A stretch of 64,000 nucleotides of DNA, from the NCBI GenBank assembly GCA_003952965.2, contig CM025856.1:29841110-29905109 (forward strand), written 5' to 3'. Positions 1-12,806 of the stretch are shown piece by piece. Every line of letters begins with the position of its first letter. Position 1 is the first letter of the stretch. This DNA is from Morella rubra. Lineage: Eukaryota > Streptophyta > Magnoliopsida > Fagales > Myricaceae. Both the position numbers and the translations under genes were made by a program. The notes beneath the pieces are model-generated. The model did no database searches. It saw only the letters and a program-made list of their open reading frames with translations, and was not told the origin of the DNA.

Positions 1-3000
1 ATATATGACGATGAAGTAGAGCACTGTAAATATATGTAGAGCCAGAGTCATTCTGGATATAATCGTACATATATAAAGAATTAGTACTTATGTATATCAT
101 ATTGTAGTGCACGTTTTTAAAACCCTTTTTATTATTTATGTCTGGTTAAATCATATAGTTTCTAAATTAATAAGATGACTATTATACACACATCTCCAAC
201 ACGATCCCATTAATGTATAAAAAAATTATTGATCAGATAAAATGAAAGAAGATAAATAAATAATCCATAGTATGAAGCATATAATTGGGTTACGTAATCT
301 TTCTTTTTTCAACATATATACTCCACACTGTAGTGATCTCGTATGCTTTGGAAGCATCAGAGCAAAGTTCAAAAAATTACTTCAGACTTTAAATTCTCAT
401 ACGAATTAATAACGAAGCCAAAAGAAACAAATGACGCACACTTGCACCTTGGCTTTCTAACCTTCATCACCTACGAGCGTGCAGCCCACATTTGTCCACA
501 ATTTTCAATCTGGTCTAGGAGCCACTTTTATTATTCTCTCCTCTAATTAAGTTTACGTTTCGTTGTTCACTTTACAAGCTTACTTTAGAAATCCTCCCAA
601 ACACATGACTGCTATGACGATTATTCACCATGTCGCAGCTCAGACTCTTTGTTTTGATGAATGAAATATACCATTTTTACTAAATAGGTTAACATCATAA
701 ACCATCAATTTTTATCACGATGCATCAATTTACTAATTTGTCACTCTTTGTCAAGTACACCTTAATCAAGGATTGTAATCAAATGATATACAGAACTATG
801 ATTCCCATTTGGAGGATCAATAATCAAGATATTGTTAATCAATTCTATTAAGTTTCCAGAAGATATAATGTCGCAATAATAAGATATCGGATATCACTTT
901 TATTATTATGGGGTAAGCAATTGTGTTAGGTTGAATCTAAATTTAAATATTAATACTTATTCGGTGTTAAAATAAATTAATGCAATTTCGTAGTAATTAC
1001 TCTATACAGGTAAAAGTAAAGTTTTGTTTTGACAAAATTGAATAACACATGAAGATGTTCCATTAACAATAGCCATAGATAACTCGGTATGTCTCAAAGA
1101 GCTTTGAGAATATCTACGAGGAGCAAATCCTACTCATAAGATGTAACCGAAACTCATAGGTGCTCTCTCAAGTCCTTGCCAGAAACTTTCCAACAAACTA
1201 TTGTGTCTGTACTACTACTCTTTGACTTACCTTGAGGCATGCTAAATTTGCTATCTCGCTTAGATGATATGTTATCAATGAAGTGCTTTGTTGTGAAAAA
1301 AACATTGTTTATAGTAAAGGGATCAGTTATATTCGATACTGTATTTAGTTGACTCGAAATTAATTGTGCGGCCAGACACCACTTGGTGTCGGTCATTATA
1401 GGTTTCCATAATTTGTTGTGTTATTTTTGGTTTATGCTGCATTGTGGTATATATTTAGATCTTGAGCTTTATTGAATACTTATTGAACATACTGAATTGG
1501 TAGGGATAGAGACTTGGGTATGACTAGAGTGACTTATCTTTCTTCATGGTCGACTTATGACATTCACACTATATTATTTTTTTTAAATAAGATTTCAAAA
1601 AGTACCGAACGAATTAACTGACATTGTTTTTCCAGTCAACAGAATGTCCTATTTCCAACTATTAATATATTAAATAATTAAAATAGACAAAAAATCACAT
1701 ATTTATAATAACCTTAATTCTAAACAAGTCAATCTACACAAGAAAATTTAGTAAATATCTTACGTTAGCAGTTTTATCAATTAATAACGTAAAAAGACAC
1801 AGAAGTAAGCAAATATTGTTTTCCAGTATTAGACACAAAAAAATATCTTATGAATTCTTAGTAGAATTATTCTATCTAAAAAAAAAGTAGAGCAGTACAT
1901 CAACACATACTATCTATCCAAAGATATTAGCAAAGGAGCAAGAGACTCGAGCTAATCACTTTGTCGAAATTCGATATCACATGATCTAAATGAATATATA
2001 GGTATAACAGATTTTAATACTAAGTGTAATCTCTGTTACGCGGATATAATGAACAATGATAGATCGCTCAAAAATGTAAATATTTCATTCTTGTGCGAAG
2101 TTTTTATATTTGTAATTCGAAATGAACCCCCTTGCAATTTAATTATAAGCTGAGAATATGTGAAAGTGGAAGCAACCCCAAGTTTAACAATTTATTTCAA
2201 CTTCTCACAAGTACACAAATCTAGAGATGAATCTTATCGTGACCGATTGTGGCGTGCACCACCGGCTTTTATCAGATAGACAGTCAGAAATATCGGAATG
2301 GTATAAAGACGTTGTGAACGTCAGGATCGACCGAACATACAACTTATATTAGTATGGCAATGTACTTCTGTTTGCTAGTCCCCTGAGTCTGATGCTTGCC
2401 TGTAAATACTTCATAATCCCCACGATAATAGTTATCAGCCTCATATCCATATAATTAAATGTACTTAGCAATTCTTTACTTTTTGGTGAAATAAAATTCC
2501 ACAAATCAACAAACGAAAGTATCTAGAGATTGTAGACGTACATCATAATAACTAAATCATAATGTGTTTTCTAGGGCCTGCCGTCTTCCCATAAGTACAT
2601 TTAAAGTTTTTTGTTTGAAGAGAAGATTATTGAATAACAAGTAAAGAAAAGATAGTGGGTGCGTTACATCCCCCTTCAATTATTTTTTTAGCAATTCTGC
2701 TTGCAGATCACACCTTCGAGATTACGCACTATGTTGTTTATGCAGATAGCCAGAGAAAAAATGAACGCTCAAATGGGTTTTTGCAGATTGAGATCTGTAT
2801 AGTACGCCACAAAATAGAATAAGAAAATCATTTAGTGATAAGAATAGCGAACTAATAGCTTTTGTGGATGAAGTCCTATAAATTCTGTGAGTGAGGAAAC
2901 AAAATGTTTTTGCAAATTTGGATTTTATCTATAACCTTAAAGAGATGAGATTGAGGGATAGATTTTTATTATGGTGAGTCTCATACTTTAACCTCAATTT

Positions 3001-4767
3001 ACGACTTATTACGTGTCTCTTTGATTATGTTGATCCGCGGTGGGGAGAAGAGATTTAGAATGCTATGTGGAGGTTAATGCTAAGCATTTCACCTTTAGTC
3101 CCTCTTATTTACCGGAAACCTTGGGGCTTTTGGAGCTCCTTTTAGATTTATGAAACGCTACAATTTAAGGTACACATAAAATACAAAAAATTTTGTGAGA
3201 TTGATATCTGTATCGTCACAATGTGCCCTACAATTCAAAACTATAAATGCCGACATTTAAATTCATAACAAATGTCACATAAATTTCTAGGATGGAAATC
3301 CCTGCTCCCCTTTCTTGTTTGTCGTTTATAACTCGTCTGTCCATAGTTGTTGCAGCCGCTTTATATCTTTAGAATAACCAAATACCGCAATATATAAGTT
3401 ATCCTGCTACTCAACTACTCTCACACTGATATACTCATTCACACACATGAAAGGTAAACTATTCGAACCTCTATACCCGGAATCTAGTGTAACTTATCGT
3501 ACCTGATTTCCTCACCGATTCATGTCCAACGTTCCAATTAAACAAGATTTTTCGATTATATAAAGTCACTTAAGCACCCATGGTACAACATCGTTCCATG
3601 ATTTAACCCTCGGCAAATAAGACACTGCGCTTATCACCCGCTTCATGCATTGAAAGGAGCATCGACATAATCTCTCAACAAGTTTGAATTTTTTATTTTT
3701 ACACCTTTCACTCGGCCACGTAAGTTTGGAATAGTATCATGTAGAGCAAAAATATTGAAATTATAATTTAAATGATATGCGCATCATCAAGGACTTTTGT
3801 GTGTGATGGATTTTAGAATTCATATACATCGTAGATATAAATGAGTGCTTCACGTAGTTGGTCGAGATAAATGTATATACAACTTCACAAGATCTGAGTA
3901 ATAAAAATATGAATAGAAGTAACTAGATGAAATAACCAAATTCATAAAGTTTCTTGTTGTGTTAATCAATACAGCTTGCTCCCGTATTGTGTCGTACAAT
4001 CACACATTAGTTTTTAGAAAAGTTGTGTTAGGAAGCATGATAATTACCCCGGTAACACGCACGAAAACTTCAAATTATTAGATAAGTTATTGCATAGCTA
4101 ATGTCATAACTCTCGTTTATTCTTTCTTTTGATGTGCTTGGTCGATGCAAATAATCCAATCTAGCATATATACTTGACGTTATAAATATTCTGCTGGGTT
4201 CAGTATCAGCATTTACACCACTGATAGGTACGAAATCTAATATTACTCTTATATAGTAATTTCGCTACTGAATATATTGAGATTGACGTCTGGAGTTTAT
4301 AGACTGATTAGTTCTGAGGCTGGCATCATTCGACCTTTACCAGACAATTTTAAGAATAATTTCAAGCAGTATGAAATTTCCAAATATTCTTAAATATCTC
4401 ATGATGGAAGGATGATATACTTAAGAAAATGATAAGAACTGATTCATTTGACAGACAAGTCTATATGCTATTCTTATGGAGTACAATGCTCAAGGAGAAT
4501 CACGGAAAACATAGTCATAGATACAAATAGCTCTTGAGTGTATAAGCTCTATGGCTAACAAATATAACGTTAAAATTCCAAATCGATTCTCAAGTATCAA
4601 ATATCTACAATAAATCTTATATATATAACAATATTATTACATATACTACGAACCACATATATATATATGGATATTTAAGAGAAAATATATAAATGAACAG
4701 CGTGGGCAATGCCGCTAGCTATATAGGCAGAGCATGATAAGGTAGCTCGCCGAACGTACGGGAATCC
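1..4767. other. AT-rich DNA without recognisable genes
   Basis: I see no conserved protein, RNA gene or clear repeat family here. Open frames are all under about 80 codons and resemble no family I know. The texture is an even AT-rich mix with few long homopolymers. It lies downstream of the isolated GDSL exon (minus strand), so its first few hundred bases next to 4768 would be that gene's 3' flank. Confidence 0.5.
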
Positions 4768-4961
4768 TCAAACGAAGCCCGCCAAAACATTCTTCATTAT
4801 ATAGTTGGCGATGATGCTATTGGTTTTCTGTGTTGGGTGGAATGCATCCCAAAATACATACTTGTCTGCGTCTGTGCAAGTGAATAGATTATTTTGATTG
4901 CAAGCATAACCCATCTCGAACATTCCCGTTGCACAACAGGCCACTGATGTCACCTCAATTC
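4768..4961 (-). CDS. Terminal exon of a GDSL esterase/lipase (isolated, partial)
   Basis: This is the last exon of a plant GDSL-type lipase/esterase, a family of usually secreted serine hydrolases. Read on the minus strand it begins after an AG acceptor (4963-4962) with two bases completing a Gly codon, then reads IEVTSVACCATGMFEMGY and ends with the TGA at 4770-4768. The motif YVFWDAFHPT carries the Asp and His of the catalytic triad (block V, DxxH), and CTDADKYVFWD is typical of the family. The Ser-containing GDSL block I and the other exons, which should lie at higher coordinates, were not found between 4962 and the gap. It may be a gene fragment, or the upstream exons may be too diverged or lie in the gap. 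The exon itself has no stop or frameshift. The identification is firm; whether it functions is unknown. Confidence 0.75.
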
Positions 4962-7900
4962 CTGTCGAATGATCAGAACAAGGACTTAATTAGTTCAGAG
5001 GAAGACGGAGGTTGAAGAAAATACCTACATGAGTTCATCCACAAAATAATTATCTCCCTCAATAATGGAAAAGAATAAGAAATACGTGAAAGATTAGATA
5101 TAATGAACTACAAGAATATAACAAAAAGTGCCAGGATAGATCGTATCCCTAGAAAGTGAAGCACCCGGGTTAGGAAGTACACCAAACCGACAAAAAGGTG
5201 ACACAAACAACAAGTTGAAGATTGTGAGATCGACTTTAAGTGAGAAAGTATAGTTTGACATTTCTGCTCCTGTGTTAATCTTTTACCCAGAGAAATTCTG
5301 GCTACGAGACTACCAAATTCACTCAAATTAAGTCTCCGAACCCCGAAAAAAAAAAAAGTCAAGAAAATTAGATCACATGCTCTGCCTCCGACGGCTTACG
5401 AAGCAAATACTGGCAGCCTAAATACCAGAATAACTAGTATTTTCTAATTCAGTGCAAAAACATATTATTAAATTTTGTTAGGGGAGAGCCTTGGAAAAAA
5501 TGTACAGACCTATTGAAATGATCAAGCATTGACATGAGGAATCAGTGCAACAATTACCGGACGCAACATTAAATAAAAACCTTTTTTTTTTCAGAACTCA
5601 ATCAAAAGAAGTCTCTGTGTAGACATTAACATAAAACGTCAATACGGTTTGAAAACAACTAACTTAAACCCAGGAAGCTCCTTTCAGACTCAACATGTTG
5701 CATCTTCCTTACACTTACTCGAAATGAACTCCCAACTATTCAGCTATACTTCTGGTTGCATTAATTCACCACTATAATTTTGTATGCCCTCTCTTAATCG
5801 CAAGTCACACCCATTGGGAGCATCCTCCAAGGAATATTTTTCCGAGCTCTAAGACAATTGGAAGCTTGATAAATTTTCGTCAGTATTCCTACTAGATCCT
5901 TGAGACGTGGTAGTTGTGATATTGGATTGCCGCATAGTATTTCGATCTTCCGCGAGGGTGATGGAATGCCGGAACACTTAAATTCCATGCTATTCCAAGC
6001 TGGTCACACCTCTATTATTTCTATTGGTTTCTTGAGCTTCGCAGATTGGCTTATCCACAGTCTTCTGAAACTCTGGTACTCCAAATCCTTCCCAAATGGT
6101 CTTTATCGATACGCCCAAGCAAATGAATATTACGCAAATAGAGTTAAGTTGTCGAAATTTATCATAGAATCTCCAGATTTTTTTTTTTTCCAGATTCATT
6201 CAAGGCGAGCATGAACATTTCAGAGCATCATGAAAGAAATTCCTAATCAATGCATTTGAACCATAGAAAACACATTTGCCAGAAAACACATTAATAATAT
6301 AAAAATCAGAGCTACAACAAAAGCATAAAAATCACCATTTTGTTTCGCTACTGCAATTCATCAGTACCAGCTAGCGTACAAGTCTAATTCCACTTTGTAA
6401 AGATTATCTCTCTTCATAAAACATTAAGAACTCTCACCATTTTCGACAGGAATCATGAAACGAATACCTAATTATATTTAACCACTACCTGGCTAAACTT
6501 GAGAATAGAGCGGAAAAAAACTTGCAATTATCAAATCTTTATTAGACTAGATAATCATAACTCGAATAATATGGATTATGCAATAGTCCAGAGGAATTTC
6601 TTTGGATTTGAGGCTTACTAAAAATTGAATGTTGCTCTATCCATATACCAGCCCCAGCAGACATGCTTAAAAAGCACTAACTATGTGTTGCTATTAGATT
6701 ATATTATAGGCTGGGATCCAAATAGTTATACTGATTATATGGTGCTAGCCAATGCCTCAGAATGAGATCTCGCCAGACGACAATTCGCCACAATTAGGAA
6801 ACTTCCATGCGTCCACCCTTAAAAATTCCGACCAATTGAATCTAGGCTGCAATTTGAATTCGTTCTTCCAGTGCTATTCGACCGCGACGACCCTTACCCC
6901 ACTCAAAAAGATGATGCCTCATCTTTCACTCTCACACTATTTTCAAATACTAGTAATACCGTAGAACAATAGATTCGCGTTATTAGCAAGCAATGTTTGC
7001 GTCAAGCATGGGTTCCATTCATCGTGGGCAAGTTCTAAGTTCGACTTAGAGAACAAACGCCTTTCATTAAGAACGTGGTTCAACACCACTACTGTGTAAC
7101 ATAATCTATACTCTGGTTACAATATTATGAGACCTCGGTTTATTGGTAATCCGCTGTATAATGGCTACAAGGTGCCTACAGAGGTTTAATAAGCATGTTA
7201 AGAATTACTTATGTCTATATAGCTCTACTGTAAATTCTTTTGCTTTGTTTGTTTTTTTTTTGCCAATCCTTATTCAATAGATATATTAATTTCAAGGAGT
7301 CTGTTCATACGTTCATATAAATAATTACTGACATCAGTATCAATCATTATATTGTATTAATCTCAATCAGACACTCTGATAACAATATTGTAAAAAAGGC
7401 GCATTCATATCGTTATGTTAGAACCTAACTTCCCATAATTTTTATTCATTGAAGGCAGTTCAATACCAGCATCATTCTCTTTCAGATACCTAAAAAGCAT
7501 CAATCTTAAAGTAACGCTGCTTTATATTTAGAGCAAACCTGTAGCAACAGAACAAGGGTTTCACGATTCGCAATCCCTCAGTTCAACACCTCACAATTCC
7601 TAGTCCTAGGCTACCTCAATTGTGATGTTACGCCTTGATCATATTATCAGATTACGTCGTATGCATTCATCATGTCACTTTAAGAAAACCGATTTCTTTC
7701 TACTTTTTTTAGTAGGAATTGATATTAACATTCCATTTTTTATAAAATAATCAAAAATAAAGATGTGATCGTTAATTAACATATATTTGCTTAGAAAATA
7801 TAAAATTCTCGTAAAGGCTATTATCTAATTTTTCTAAAAAAAATTAAAACTAAAAACGAAAGAATCACATATTACTTATTTACCTTTTGTAGCAATTTGA

Positions 7901-10116
7901 AGACATGAAAGCTACTTTACGAAGTTATCTATTCATAGTTCAGGAAAAAGCAATATTAAATTCCACTTCTCATGGTTTTCGATATGTTTAGACTGCAAAT
8001 TCCGCGATCGCTTCACTGGCTTGAATCATGAAAGATAAAAGAAAACTCAATGACATCTAGACCTGTAAGAAACATTATCTTCTTATCAGCGTATAGTACT
8101 GAATTCCTAAAATGACTACCACATTAGCTTTCTCTACCAAGCTTAGAAGATAGAAAGAAGGTCCTGGAACAGTCTCGATCCTCCGTGTATCAGCCTATAT
8201 GTCTAGTAATTATGGCGCCTTATTTTGGTGTGTTGCAACCCCCCCATCGCATACAAAGCTCGACGAAGTCATATTTAAGGCATTAGAACATGCTCATACC
8301 CACAGAATGGATTCTGCTAAGGTTTCACAGCTTCGAAATAAATAAATACTCTCCCCGAGTCATCTACTTTCTAAAAGAATCCTGTGCATGTTACTGTTAC
8401 TTTCACACTTTGCTCTTGAAGCCAATTGCATTATGCCAAGTGGCTTCGCCCACAAGAGTGTCAAGATCCCTCTTTCTCACTTTTTGATCTCAGTTCCACA
8501 AACGTATAATTTATCATAGAGAACTCCGCTTTCTGTGTACCACCGCTCCGAACTATAGTCTTGTTGTTACTTGTTAACATCGCATCTATGGAACAGTGTG
8601 CATAGATTTGAGCGTTTCAAAATATGCTATATTAGATAATACGATATTCAACATTTAATCATTAATACTGATCATAAACGTATTCTCCCCCATCCAAAAT
8701 CTTTTGGATTTGTGAGGATCGGACAGCTAAATTATCATCAGTTTTGGTATCGAGATAATTGATTTTATATTAGTGTCTAATTCTAACTCATTTACTCAGG
8801 GCTGATCCATCTTATTTATGATTTTTTTTTTTATAGAATGCTGATATGATTGCATCATGTAATAATAAGTTTGATAAACTAATCTATTCCTGTTATTCAA
8901 GCTATATGTCATATGTGAAGCCTTCCAGTAGTCTCAGATTGCACTCTGCTTTTGCTCCGTATATTATAGAAGCGAGACCTGTTACTCTGAACTGACGTTG
9001 CGTTACTCGAATTCCAGCTATACAAAAATAATCTTTTGGGGAATCTAAAATGATAAAGAATAAAAAGGTGTCACGAAACCATTACTCACAAGTAATAGTA
9101 TTTTTTCTCCCTCTAATCATGAATAAAGCCTTTTTACTTTTTCTGAGCATCTACCGCTGTTTGTGCCAGTAAGTGTTCCAGGGGTCCTTCGTCGATGCAG
9201 CCACCTAAGACCTCCCCTCCGGAGCTCGTCTCGTACACCATAACTACTGTAAATGCCATCCGAAATTTTTTGTAGTAAGTACAAATTAAGTATGACAGAT
9301 GAACAAATATTATATTTGGACTCTTCCAACTCACCTATATACCTCACTATGTACAGGGACTTGACGATATTATGCAACAGGGAGCACTCTGGTCTTGCCA
9401 CTTTTATGACTAATGTCACATGATCTACTTCAGTACTAAGTTTTGCTTCTCTGGCATATGATCACACCTATTTTTACAGGAGGTATGTGAGACGTACATA
9501 CCATTTTTACTCATGATGAAATATATGTATAGAGTGGTGATTACTAAGGTAATTGATATATGAATAATATAGAGTAAATATGAGGAATTAGTTAAATATT
9601 TACATAAAATTTCATCTTTTCTTTATTATGTTAGCGCGTTAAAAGATATATCTACATATTTTTTTACATTCATTAATACTAAAAGGATGTACTACATTGT
9701 TTTCACTAATATCAATAGCTCAAAACTCTTAAATCAATTCCGTGAATCATTTTTTAATCTTCGATTTTTTTTTCCAAGAAGCTCGAGCACATATTCAACC
9801 TTCAAAACTCCATATAGTGCTAATAATATTATAGTGTTAGTAATACTTTTTGGCTAAAAAATAAAGGTTCGAAAAAAAAAAGAATAAATAATGTTGGATT
9901 AAAGCTTCAGCAATTGATAAAAATTCTCCAACTATACATTATGCCAATTCGGTTGAGATGCAATATCAATCTCATAAAGAGCAGTGTTACCCAAGCAAGA
10001 AATCCATATAAAAAACTACAATGTAATATCTAAGATCAACGAAGTCACGCAAACACTTTTGATACACTGAAAATATCTGCCACCTACTATTCTTCTTATT
10101 ATTTTATAACATAACT
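4962..10116. other. AT-rich DNA, no confident gene
   Basis: Expected upstream exons of the GDSL gene were looked for on the minus strand and not found. A locally GC-richer patch near 9140-9270 (minus) encodes a short unrecognised reading frame (MAFTVVMVYETSSGGEV at its start). No RNA gene, tandem repeat or transposon end was recognised. The stretch ends at the assembly gap. Confidence 0.45.
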
Positions 10117-11116
10117 NNNNNNNNNNNNNNNNNNNNNNNNNNNNNNNNNNNNNNNNNNNNNNNNNNNNNNNNNNNNNNNNNNNNNNNNNNNNNNNNNNNN
10201 NNNNNNNNNNNNNNNNNNNNNNNNNNNNNNNNNNNNNNNNNNNNNNNNNNNNNNNNNNNNNNNNNNNNNNNNNNNNNNNNNNNNNNNNNNNNNNNNNNNN
10301 NNNNNNNNNNNNNNNNNNNNNNNNNNNNNNNNNNNNNNNNNNNNNNNNNNNNNNNNNNNNNNNNNNNNNNNNNNNNNNNNNNNNNNNNNNNNNNNNNNNN
10401 NNNNNNNNNNNNNNNNNNNNNNNNNNNNNNNNNNNNNNNNNNNNNNNNNNNNNNNNNNNNNNNNNNNNNNNNNNNNNNNNNNNNNNNNNNNNNNNNNNNN
10501 NNNNNNNNNNNNNNNNNNNNNNNNNNNNNNNNNNNNNNNNNNNNNNNNNNNNNNNNNNNNNNNNNNNNNNNNNNNNNNNNNNNNNNNNNNNNNNNNNNNN
10601 NNNNNNNNNNNNNNNNNNNNNNNNNNNNNNNNNNNNNNNNNNNNNNNNNNNNNNNNNNNNNNNNNNNNNNNNNNNNNNNNNNNNNNNNNNNNNNNNNNNN
10701 NNNNNNNNNNNNNNNNNNNNNNNNNNNNNNNNNNNNNNNNNNNNNNNNNNNNNNNNNNNNNNNNNNNNNNNNNNNNNNNNNNNNNNNNNNNNNNNNNNNN
10801 NNNNNNNNNNNNNNNNNNNNNNNNNNNNNNNNNNNNNNNNNNNNNNNNNNNNNNNNNNNNNNNNNNNNNNNNNNNNNNNNNNNNNNNNNNNNNNNNNNNN
10901 NNNNNNNNNNNNNNNNNNNNNNNNNNNNNNNNNNNNNNNNNNNNNNNNNNNNNNNNNNNNNNNNNNNNNNNNNNNNNNNNNNNNNNNNNNNNNNNNNNNN
11001 NNNNNNNNNNNNNNNNNNNNNNNNNNNNNNNNNNNNNNNNNNNNNNNNNNNNNNNNNNNNNNNNNNNNNNNNNNNNNNNNNNNNNNNNNNNNNNNNNNNN
11101 NNNNNNNNNNNNNNNN
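10117..11116. other. Assembly gap (1000 N)
   Basis: The run of N starts after base 10116 and ends before base 11117, exactly 1000 positions. That round length suggests a gap of fixed or estimated size placed by scaffolding rather than a measured length, so true distances across it are unknown. It falls between featureless AT-rich DNA and a transposon remnant, consistent with a repeat having broken the assembly. Confidence 0.98.
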
Positions 11117-11430
11117 TAATACTCCTAATGTGACTGCTACTTCTGAGACAACTACTAGTTCGAAAAGACCTCGTATTTTATTTAGTTTGAATATATTGTT
11201 GTTGACCTAGGGTTACGTAAACTCATTGAAGAATATGATGTTGAGATTAGGGATTAAGTTCGTAGGGAGTATTTGATAAAATGTCCTTGTCAACCGTTTG
11301 GCATGATTTTCCTAAAAGCAATATAGAAAACGAATGAGAGCTTTTTTGGAGTCATGGTTCAAAGAATATGAGTGGTTGGATGCGGCGTATTGCTTGTGGT
11401 GTTATCTATTTAGGCAAAGTAGATGATCAA
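11117..11430 (+). mobile_element. hAT-type transposase remnant (TTF zinc finger region), degenerate
   Basis: Translating the plus strand in shifting frames gives DLGLRKLIEEYDVEIRD, then a stop, then VRREYLIKCPCQPFG, a frame change to HDFPKSN, and later ESWFKEYEWLDAAYCLWCYLF. This order matches the N-terminal TTF-type zinc finger region of plant hAT-superfamily transposases and related hAT-dimerisation proteins: a DPGLRK-like block, RR-YL--GPCQP, then a W-ysi-kDaAyCl-CylF block. In-frame stops and at least one deletion show that it is dead. The 5' part would lie in the gap. Terminal inverted repeats and target duplications are not visible. Confidence 0.78.
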
Positions 11431-12806
11431 GATCTGAGAGAGAGATGTGTTTATATCTACAAGATTTAGTAATTAAAAAATGGAAGTGGAGGTATTTGGG
11501 AGTCATGTATGTATTTAATAGTCTCAGCAAATAGTATGGTATGTGTATTTCAATATAATATATTTTTTATTTTTTATCTTTAATTTCAATATTTTAACTT
11601 TAAGGCATTTTTTTTTGTACTACGTAGTAAACAAAATTTTCCTATCATTTTTCTTTAGAAGTTGGCCATCCCTTCAAATTGATTCTGGCTCCGCCTGCTT
11701 CCTTAACAAGAAAAATTATTTCTTAAACGCTAAGAGAGCATCCTCAAATGGTTGGATTAATTTGAACGGGCCTCCGAGCATCAGAGATAAAACATCCAAA
11801 CAAGAAACATTCGAGAAATGATGTCGGTCAAATATTTCAGTTTTTATGTTCTTAGAAAGGAAGCGAGTTACTCCGCATTGTCGTGAAATCTGGGTCACAT
11901 TTGGTAGTGGGTATAGATCTTTTCCTCTCTGAAATAGATGAAGAAAAGTGGTATTTCCCAATTAGTATGTGTGAACAAATACCTTTCCTTTGACATTTTT
12001 TTACAACTAAAAATCAATTAAAACATACAAGAAAAAGAGCAGGAGAAGAAAGAGATTAAGCTCGCATCCGAGTGCGAGGAAGCAGATTAGCCTTTTAATC
12101 CCAAGCAAACAAACAAAAACGTCCTAAGAGTCTAAGACCAAAAGGAAAAAGCAAACAGAAAGGAAGTAAGAAAGAAAAAGCACGTATACAAATATATGCG
12201 AATTCATGCTGGCCCAAGCTCGCTCAACCTTGGATTCATTTCTTTTGTATTGTCTGAAACAGTTCTGTTGATCAAGAGCCCAGCCTACATTGCATATGCC
12301 TACTCTCTCTGTTTTGGGCTAGGCATTCTGGAAGACCCACAAAAAAGAGTATTAATTGAAGTCGTACCAAAGCAGGACAACGACAAGCCCAACACTACAA
12401 TTTTACGAATTGTAAGCTTAGACGTATTTTTTGTTACCAGATGATCTACGCAAAACAAGAAGATTACTTCAGTTTCTGGGATGATACTCTTCAGCCTGCA
12501 AAGCTTTACTTTACTTGTCTCGACTCTCTTTTGTAACTTGCGCTCAAATTCTTGTGCCCATTTGTTTATTCTCAGCCGTTTACGATCGGAAGCATATTCT
12601 GTGGCTTTTCCCATGTCTCATCTTTCCACTTTTGGGCCCTCTGAACCCTTAAAAACTCTCAATATTTCCACATTGCCGCTTCCTTTTTTCGCCTTTTTAT
12701 CGATTGATATCTTTCTTTTCGGTTATGTTGCTCCAAGTTAGCTCTTAAGTTGTGATTTTTTCTTGAAATTGTTCGGTTTTGGAGAGTTGGGTCTCTGTTT
12801 TTTCAG
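11431..12806. other. Flank and presumed promoter / 5' leader of the DXS3-like gene
   Basis: No conserved protein is seen; overlapping short open frames on both strands between 12196 and 12741 look like chance. The segment from about 12600 to 12806 directly precedes the DXS3 start and is pyrimidine-rich, as expected of a plant 5' UTR. I cannot pick a convincing TATA box. Confidence 0.4.

Noticed and set aside
12196..12614. Overlapping open frames on both strands upstream of DXS3
   Set aside because: They shadow each other, show no domain, and lie where the DXS3 promoter and 5' UTR are expected.
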